DNA of 64,000 nucleotides from Eonycteris spelaea (lineage: Eukaryota > Chordata > Mammalia > Chiroptera > Pteropodidae): positions 9,442,501 through 9,506,500 of the forward strand of contig PUFA01000066.1 of NCBI GenBank assembly GCA_003508835.1. The letters are read 5' to 3'. Each line of letters starts with the position of its first letter. The stretch's first letter is position 1. The notes under the pieces are model-generated. The model was given only the letters and a program-made list of their open reading frames with translations, made no database searches and was not told where the DNA came from. Positions 58,641 through 64,000 of the stretch are shown piece by piece. The position numbers and the translations under genes are program-made.

Positions 58641-60394
58641 CCCATGGGACAGGCGGGATAGGCGGACGTTTCTCCAACCCGAGGGGACCTGAACCTCAGC
58701 CCACGGGGTCCCCACTCCCGGAACCTCCACGTCAGCGGATCTCAGGGGGAGTCCGTGTTTTTTCACCAACCTCAGGAGGCCTCTGGAGCCCCCGATCAGA
58801 GGACAGGTGGAGCGGAGGGGGAGGCAGTTAGCACAGGGCCGTCTGGGGCCGGCCTGCCACGCTGCACTTTTAACAAGCTCCCTGTGGCCCGGATGCTGCT
58901 GGGACCGGGTCACACCTGGAGGGAGCAGGCTGCAGCCCGCGTGACATCCGCCGCCTTGTACTTTACATTGAACCTTCTGCCCCTCCCCACACGCATCCTG
59001 GCTGCCTCATCCACAGCAAGCCTGATAAACCAGTGCTCTCTGCTGGGCTCCCGTCAGCTCCTGCAGCGCTTCTGGCTCACGTTCCTGCAAACACCAGTTC
59101 CCGGCGCCCTGACGAGCTGTGTGAAAGGGCTCCCTGCCCCAGTGCAGCATGGGAAAAGCCGGGCCGGGCCGTGGGGCCTGGGGCCTGGCCTCCCGGGGCC
59201 TCCGTTTGCCCTGCTGTGTGCTGGGGGGTTGATAACGTCTCCCACTAACGCAGTTGCACAGCATAGCTCCTCCACCTGTCTGGGCCTGACTCAAGTGTGC
59301 ACGGAGCGGGATGAGGTCCTGCGTGCGGAGGTCACCGTGTGTTTCCACTGACGGGCAGTGGGGGGCGGGGCGATGTGTCCCCCCAGAGTGCCACCTCGGG
59401 GCCACGCCGCGACACCGCTCTCTTCTTGGCAGATCGGCGCCCTCTCTGCGCTGAGCATTTTCGGAGCACAGGGGTGCACGTGCCAGGCTCTGGGGCGCGT
59501 CTCCTAAGAAACAATTTGCATCCCCACCGGCCTTCTGAAGACACAGGCTGGTCTCGGTGATGGGCATTTCGGGACAACAGCCAGGAGCCTGGAGGTCCTC
59601 TGCGAGCTCTCTGCGCAGTGATGGAGGAGGGGAAGGGGTCTTTCAGAGCAGCGAGCTTGTGGCTCAGGAACGGACTTTCCCAGCATGCACTTGGGCAGGT
59701 TCGCGAAACCTCACCCGCTGCGCAGGACCTCTGCGTGACCCGGAGCCTGCAAAGCCCAGCACCTTCAGCTGCACAAATGGGTGGCGCGCTCCTGTCACAC
59801 CGCCAGGCCGGCGATGGAGGCGCTGGCGGCCACGAGAGGCGGCTGGCACGGACGTGGTGTTGCGTTTACTAGTCGCACGGGTACCGGATGAGAAACTGCA
59901 CGTCGCCTCGTGCTCGGGGGTAAGGAACTTACCCGGCTCCTTCTAAAACCTCACTTCCCAGGCCCGCACCGAGCTAGCCAGCTGGCCGCCCTGCCCAGGT
60001 GGGAGGTGGGAGGAGGGGCCAGCCTTCGTTTTTCCGCTCTCCTGCTCAAGTTGACTCTGACCTTGGAGCTCAACAATTTCACTCAATCTTCTTTCCCTCT
60101 TTTGCAGTGTATTTCTTAAACCAGAACTAATGTATTCTGGACATAGAGCCCCTCGAAACCGAGACAAAGAAATTTTGAAAACATCTGAGCAAACAAAGCC
60201 ACTTTTTCTTTCAATCTCCAAAGCCAGAAGGAATAGGCAGAAGCCCACTTTCTCGCTTTCCGAGCTGCACAGATGTTTTACCTGCTGATCCCTTACAGAA
60301 GTGACCCCGGTTTAGAAATCACCCAAGCGGAGCCGACAGAGCGCCTGGCCTGCCTGAGCCGAGGCTGCTGACAGCTCTTGTCTGTTGGGGAATG
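58641..60394. other. Upstream flank of CDH4
   Basis: GC-rich unique sequence; a neutral, repeat-free patch at about 60050-60300 lies 1.0-1.3 kb before the CDH4 start codon and could be a proximal regulatory element. No coding gene recognised. Confidence 0.45.
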
Positions 60395-60425
60395 TCTTCC
60401 TTTCCTTTCCTTTCCCGTCCTTTCC
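60395..60425 (+). repeat. (CTTTC)n pyrimidine repeat
   Basis: Short CTTTCCTTTC repeats ending CCCGTCCTTTCC, 0.9 kb before the CDH4 start codon. A pure pyrimidine strand capable of triplex (H-DNA) pairing. Confidence 0.85.
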
Positions 60426-60879
60426 AGGGGTTTCTAATTTATTCCTTGGATTCTAAGGCATAACAGCGTCTTGATGCAGGAACAGGGACCCAGCTCTTCC
60501 GGGGTCCTGGAGCCAGGCCCCAGCTGGGGCTCTCCCCGCGCTGGAAGGTCTGCGCAGCCCGCGGGCTGAGATAGAGCCCCTGCCCGCTCTCTGGCCCCTC
60601 TCTGTCTCCTCTCTGTCCCTTTCTAACGGGCCAGTCTTTCAAGGCCATCTCCTGACGGGCCCAACGTGGGTGCGCGGCCCAGAGGGTCTGGGGAGCTGGT
60701 GAGGAGCCGCCTGAAACAAAGGACCGAACGGAGCGCCCGCTGCCAGCGTGGGCCCAGGCAGGGCTTGGACTAAGGCAGAAGGGGTGCCCAGGCTTTGGGG
60801 GCGGGAACCCCCGTGCCTTCTCCTGGTCACCACCTCCCGTCCCCCCCTCACACTTTTACAGAGTGTCGGTGGCACCTTC

Positions 60880-62760
60880 GGCGCACGCGGGCTCCAGACT
60901 CCCTGCCCGTGCCCGGCCGCGCGGTGCGGGTGGCGAGGCGGGGGGCGGCGCGGCGCGGGGGGCGCGGCGCCTTTAAGGCCCGCGTCAGGCCGGCGAGCGC
61001 AGGGGCCGGGCGGCGGGCGGGGCCTCGGCGGGGCGGCCGCGCGGCTTCACCTGCAGTTTCGAGCGCGCAGAACAGAGGCGCGGGCGGCTGCGAGGCCGGC
61101 GGACGCACCGGCCCGAGGGAGCGCGCCGCCGGCCGACTTGGCCTCGCTCCCGGACCCGGGCGGCGATCGCGGCGGCGCAGCCGGGCTGGCGGCGCAGGGC
61201 CCGCTGGAACGGAGGCGGCGGCGGCGGCGCGATCCGAGCGGCGCGATCCGAGCGGCGGCGACAAGGCGCGGGCTCCGGGCGCCGGGCACCGGGCGGACGC
61301 CGGGGCGCGGCGCGCCGGGGAAGATGCCCGCGGGCTCCGGCGTGCTCCTGCTGCTGCTCGCGCTCTCCGGCGCGCTCCGGGTGAGTTGCCGCCTCCCGCC
61401 CTGGCGGCTGGAAGCCCGGGCGGCGCGGAGTCGTCCCCGGAGCCGGCGGGGCTTGCACACGCCCGGAGCGGCTCTCCCGGGCTTCCCCGGTCCGCGCCGC
61501 GGGCCCTCGCCGCGGGCACCGCTGCATCCAGCCGGCGCCCGCACTCCGCGAAGCCGCTGCGGTTGGCAGGGGCGCGGAGATGCCGGCGCCGCGGGAAGCG
61601 GCGGCGCGAGCGGGGTGGGAGTGCGGGCGGGTGGGCGGAGGACGCGCGGAGCTCTGCCCGGAGCGGGACCCGCGGAGCGTCTCAGCCGCCCCGGGTCCGC
61701 GGCCGCTGCCCCGAGCCCCGCTGGCGGAGCCGGCGCGCCCTCCACCGCCCGCGAGCCGCGAGCCTCCGGAGTTGGCGAGCGCGCCCAGCCGGGCTGGGGC
61801 TGTGGGTGCGGGGACCTGGCCGCAGCGGTCCGGGGTTCAGGGTGCTGGGACACCCGATCTGGCCGCCCCTGCCGGGAGCTGCGGACTCGCGGCGCCGCGC
61901 CTGGGTCTTCGTCTTCGGGGTGCGGACAAGAACCGTCGCTGCTGGTGGCCGGCGGATGTCGACCACGGGACCCCTCGCCCCCGAGTCCCCGCAGCGCGGG
62001 CTGGAGCGGGTGTCCGGCGGGCCCTCGCGAGAGCCAGGCGCCGGGAGGGCGCGGGCGAGGGTGTTCGGAGCGCGGTCCCGGCGCTCGCCTGCCTCCCCTG
62101 CCGCCCGAGAGCCTGTCCCCAGTCCAGCCCAGCCCTGCGCCTGCTGAGGGCAGGGTCCAGGGGCGGTGTGCAGGCTGCGCCCGGGGCGCCTCTGGGGGAG
62201 GCAGGATGGGGGCCGCGGGAGTTGCAGGAACCCCCTCTCGTGGCCGATCGGCCTCGCTGCTCCTTCTGGGCGGCGCGGTGTAACCTCGGAAATAAACCGG
62301 CGCCCCGGCCACGCGGCCGGGAGGCTGCGGGAGCGGGGTGAGCTCGCCGCTCGCCGGGGGCGGCTCCAAACTTCCGCGGTCTGTGCGCCTCCCGAGCTTG
62401 TCTCCGTGCTGCTTCAAGCCCGAGGCCGGAGCAGGGGCGCGCAGCTTTTCCCAAGGAACGACTCGGTGCCCCCTCCCTCCCCAGGTGCCTCTGGGTGGGG
62501 GCGCCGGCGAATGTTCGGCGGTGGGTGTGGGGAGCTGGGGCCGGGGCGGCCTCGGGGCCGGGGCGGCGGGCTGCGGTGGCGGCACGCGGGACGGGAGGAG
62601 GCGGCGGGAGGCGCGTCGCGCTCCGTGGCCCGCGAAGGCGCGGCCGCCTGTGCTGGCTGCGAGGCAGCCCTGCCGAGCCCCTTCTCGCGTGGCGGCGGCG
62701 GGCTGGCTCCCCGGTGACACTGGCCGGCCCTCCCCGCATCCTCACCCCCGCGGCGGACCT
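60880..62760 (+). promoter_or_regulatory. CDH4: CDH4 promoter CpG island
   Basis: CpG dinucleotides become dense near 60.88 kb and stay dense to about 62.76 kb, covering the likely promoter, exon 1 and most of intron 1. GC boxes (Sp1/KLF type) lie at 60942-60948, 61015-61024 and 61030-61036, about 290-380 bases before the ATG. There is no consensus TATA box; the only AT-rich core is TTTAA at 60972-60976. An E-box CACCTG at 61048-61053 is the site type used by Snail/ZEB repressors on other cadherin promoters; a role here is inference. GC-rich TATA-less promoters often start at several positions, probably between about 60.97 and 61.25 kb here. Confidence 0.8.
61324..61380 (+). CDS. CDH4: R-cadherin (cadherin-4), coding exon 1
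   Basis: This is the first coding exon of a classical type I cadherin, a calcium-dependent homophilic adhesion protein of the plasma membrane, active in retina, brain, kidney and muscle development. The 19 codons read MPAGSGVLLLLLALSGALR, a typical signal-peptide start with a leucine-rich core. It closely resembles the known CDH4 start (T at residue 2 and A at residue 5 in human, from memory). The ATG has A at -3 (GGGAAG before ATG), a fair Kozak context. The exon ends exactly at CGG followed by a GTGAGT donor at 61381, phase 0, as in other classical cadherins. The frame stays open upstream and into intron 1, but only because the CpG island is poor in stop codons. The assignment rests on joining to exon 2, whose sequence is diagnostic. 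Confidence 0.93.
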
Positions 62761-63140
62761 GTGGCTCCCACACCCCAGCCTGAGAGGGCGCCACTCCACC
62801 CGCTGGCTCTCGCTGCCCTGGGCTCTCCAAGGGTGGACACCCGACCAAGGAAGGGTGGAGAGGGGAGAGGACTGAGGGGCGGGACCCCTCACCTCCTCAC
62901 CCAGCCTCCTTGCAGCATCTGCTGAGCAGAGTCTCTGAGAATCTTTTCTCCTTCTGCCCTCCCCTCCCTCCCGGGGGACTGCAGAGGAGACAAGCCTGCT
63001 GGTCCCCCTCACCCACAGCGGGCCCTGGGACCTGAGGGCTGCGATGCCCTCCGCCTTGACCTCCCTGCCCCGTCTTCACCGGCTGGGCCACGGGCTCCCG
63101 CCTGCTGCCTTCTGGACAGTTCTCGGTGCCAGCAGGCACT

Positions 63141-63319
63141 GACAGGCCTTCCCGGAGCACCCCATCTCCTAACAGGCCTCCCTGGAGCACCCCATCCCCT
63201 GACAGGCCTCCCCAGAGCACCCCACCCCTGACAGGCCTCCCTGGAGCACCCCATCCCCTGAAAGTCTTCCCCGGAGTACCCCGTCCCCTGGCAGGCCTCT
63301 CTGGAGGACCTCATCCCCT
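63141..63319 (+). repeat. 30-bp minisatellite, six copies, in CDH4 intron 1
   Basis: Six tandem units start at 63141, 63171, 63201, 63230, 63260 and 63290. Five are 30 bases and the third is 29. The common unit begins TGACAGGCCTCCC, followed by a GGAGCACCCCATCCCC-like half. Copies two and four are nearly identical; copies five and six are the most diverged. The array ends 182 bases before exon 2. Because 30 is divisible by three, it produces repetitive open frames on both strands that should not be taken as proteins. Confidence 0.93.
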
Positions 63320-63501
63320 GGCCACACCTCTTCAGCCCCGGAGACCTCAGCAGCAGCCGCCCCGTGCTGTCTGGGTGGAAGCTGGGGTCTCTTCCAGTCT
63401 CCGTCACCGCTGAGACCGTGCTCGGCAGGCCCCCATGGGTGCAGCGACATTACGCGTCTGTGAACCTCTGCTTGTTCTGACCTGTCTTCCTCTGTCTCCA
63501 G

Positions 63502-63613
63502 GCCCATAACGGGGATCGTACAGCCAGGGAGACCTGCAAAGCTGGCTTCTCCGAAGACGATTACACAGCATTGATCTCCCAGAATATTCCAGAAGGAGAG
63601 AAAGTCCTCAAAG
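63502..63613 (+). CDS. CDH4: R-cadherin (cadherin-4), coding exon 2
   Basis: This 112-base exon follows a polypyrimidine tract and CAG acceptor (AG at 63500-63501) and ends at a GTAGGG donor at 63614. It encodes 37 complete codons plus one base (phase 1), the same phase as exon 2 of classical cadherins; CDH1 exon 2 is 115 bases. The product begins [13 protein letters not shown] and continues with [14 protein letters not shown] and [10 protein letters not shown]. These are the last signal-peptide residue (cleavage expected after Ala20) and the start of the cadherin prodomain, which is later removed by furin-type cleavage to activate adhesion. [18 protein letters not shown] is the pattern expected of CDH4; N-cadherin (CDH2) differs clearly here. 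P and V in the last ten residues differ from the human L and L as I recall them. The remaining exons lie beyond the window. Confidence 0.95.
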
Positions 63614-63670
63614 GTAGGGCGGGGTGTGGAGGGTCAAAAGGGACCACACTCGGAGTGTGCTGATGGGGAG

Positions 63671-63690
63671 GCTGGGCTGGGCTGGGCTGG
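63671..63690 (+). repeat. (GCTGG)4 short tandem repeat
   Basis: Four perfect GCTGG pentamers lie just inside CDH4 intron 2. Array length may vary between individuals. Nothing suggests a function. Confidence 0.85.
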
Positions 63691-64000
63691 CCTGGCAGCC
63701 ACACTGTCTGCTGTCGTGAGGTCGGTGAGGTCAGGATTCGGTGACCCGAAAGTCCTTTTGCATCACAGATAAATGGTTCAGAATCCATGCCATTTTTGAG
63801 TGAGGCGCATCATTTCCTGGACCACAGATTGGAATGTGGGTGTAAGGTCACCCAAGTGACATGCAGAGAGAGGCTTCTCACTAAGGACTTTTGTGTGTGG
63901 AGTTCTGGAACGTCGAACTGCATTTGCTTTGAACGGCGCGGTAAAGCGGCCGGTGTTGAGAATGTGGTAGATAAGCCTGCGGACATTCTGTCCACACAGG

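Larger units (their letters stand above)
61000..64000 (+). other. CDH4: CDH4 gene, partial: 5' end through start of intron 2
   Basis: This is the transcribed part of CDH4 inside the window: an undefined 5' UTR, coding exon 1, a 2121-base intron 1 (61381-63501), coding exon 2 and the first 387 bases of intron 2. The transcription start cannot be read from sequence alone, so the left edge is only a guess inside the CpG island. Classical cadherin genes keep a short intron 1 and a very large intron 2, so the next exon is probably tens to hundreds of kilobases away. The early part of intron 2 holds a four-copy GCTGG run (63671-63690) and nothing else that I recognise. Confidence 0.85.

Noticed and set aside
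60748..62283. Long + strand open frame (511 aa) across the CDH4 promoter
   Set aside because: It is kept open by the stop-poor CpG island, runs through a clear GTGAGT donor and overlaps even longer minus-strand frames. Only residues 193-211 correspond to the real CDH4 exon 1.
61047..62720. Minus-strand open frame (557 aa)
   Set aside because: Pro/Arg/Ala/Gly low complexity typical of CpG islands, no domain, antisense to CDH4 exon 1.
63141..63319. CRISPR-like array
   Set aside because: Head-to-tail units without unique spacers, in a vertebrate intron; an ordinary minisatellite.
63009..63407. Repetitive Gly/Arg/Pro protein on the minus strand
   Set aside because: It is encoded by the 30-bp minisatellite, whose period is divisible by three.

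Overview
This window is vertebrate nuclear DNA, almost certainly from a placental mammal. It is mostly non-coding, has degraded LINE-1, LINE-2 and MIR copies and CA/TG microsatellites, and ends with the split 5' end of one gene that I can name. I see no Alu, no rodent B1/B2 and no lineage-specific tRNA SINE that I recognise, so a primate or rodent source is unlikely. The style of the LINE-1 tails would suit a laurasiatherian mammal, but I cannot name the species.

The gene is CDH4 (R-cadherin, retinal cadherin) on the + strand. A CpG island with GC boxes covers about 60.88-62.76 kb. Coding exon 1 (61324-61380) encodes the start and hydrophobic core of the signal peptide and ends at a GTGAGT donor. 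Intron 1 is about 2.1 kb and carries a six-copy 30-bp minisatellite. Coding exon 2 (63502-63613) encodes the signal-peptide end and the first part of the cadherin prodomain. The window stops about 390 bases into intron 2. Exon phases (0, then 1) match the classical cadherins.

The first 60.9 kb has no protein-coding gene that I can support. It alternates between GC- and CpG-rich unique DNA (for example 3.4-5.9, 10.4-13.2, 21.5-22.5, 24.3-24.8, 30.7-32.5 and 44.5-45.5 kb) and AT-richer blocks (8.0-9.3, 13.9-14.1, 15.6-16.4, 18.4-19.6, 32.65-33.0 and 37.1-37.6 kb). The AT-richer blocks hold clustered homeodomain, octamer and similar motifs and are the best candidates for conserved regulatory elements of CDH4. 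In human, CDH4 lies near the end of 20q beside a gene-poor interval, and this layout fits that setting.

Recognisable repeats: opposed LINE-1 3' fragments at 24.98-25.96 kb with a tiny nested insertion, a long LINE-1 ORF2 fragment (28.1-30.36 kb, +), a LINE-1 3' UTR (38.24-39.85 kb, -), a LINE-1 with its two halves in opposite orientation (49.62-51.67 kb), a LINE-1 3' end (54.18-54.73 kb, +), several MIR and L2 pieces, a MER5A-like remnant, an ancient palindromic repeat (41.84-42.0 kb), and tandem arrays with units of 2, 4, 6, 21, 30 and 40 bp. I found no convincing novel biological system. The most useful leads are the paired homeodomain sites, the in-phase 21-bp arrays, the inverted LINE-1 and the orphan CpG-rich blocks.
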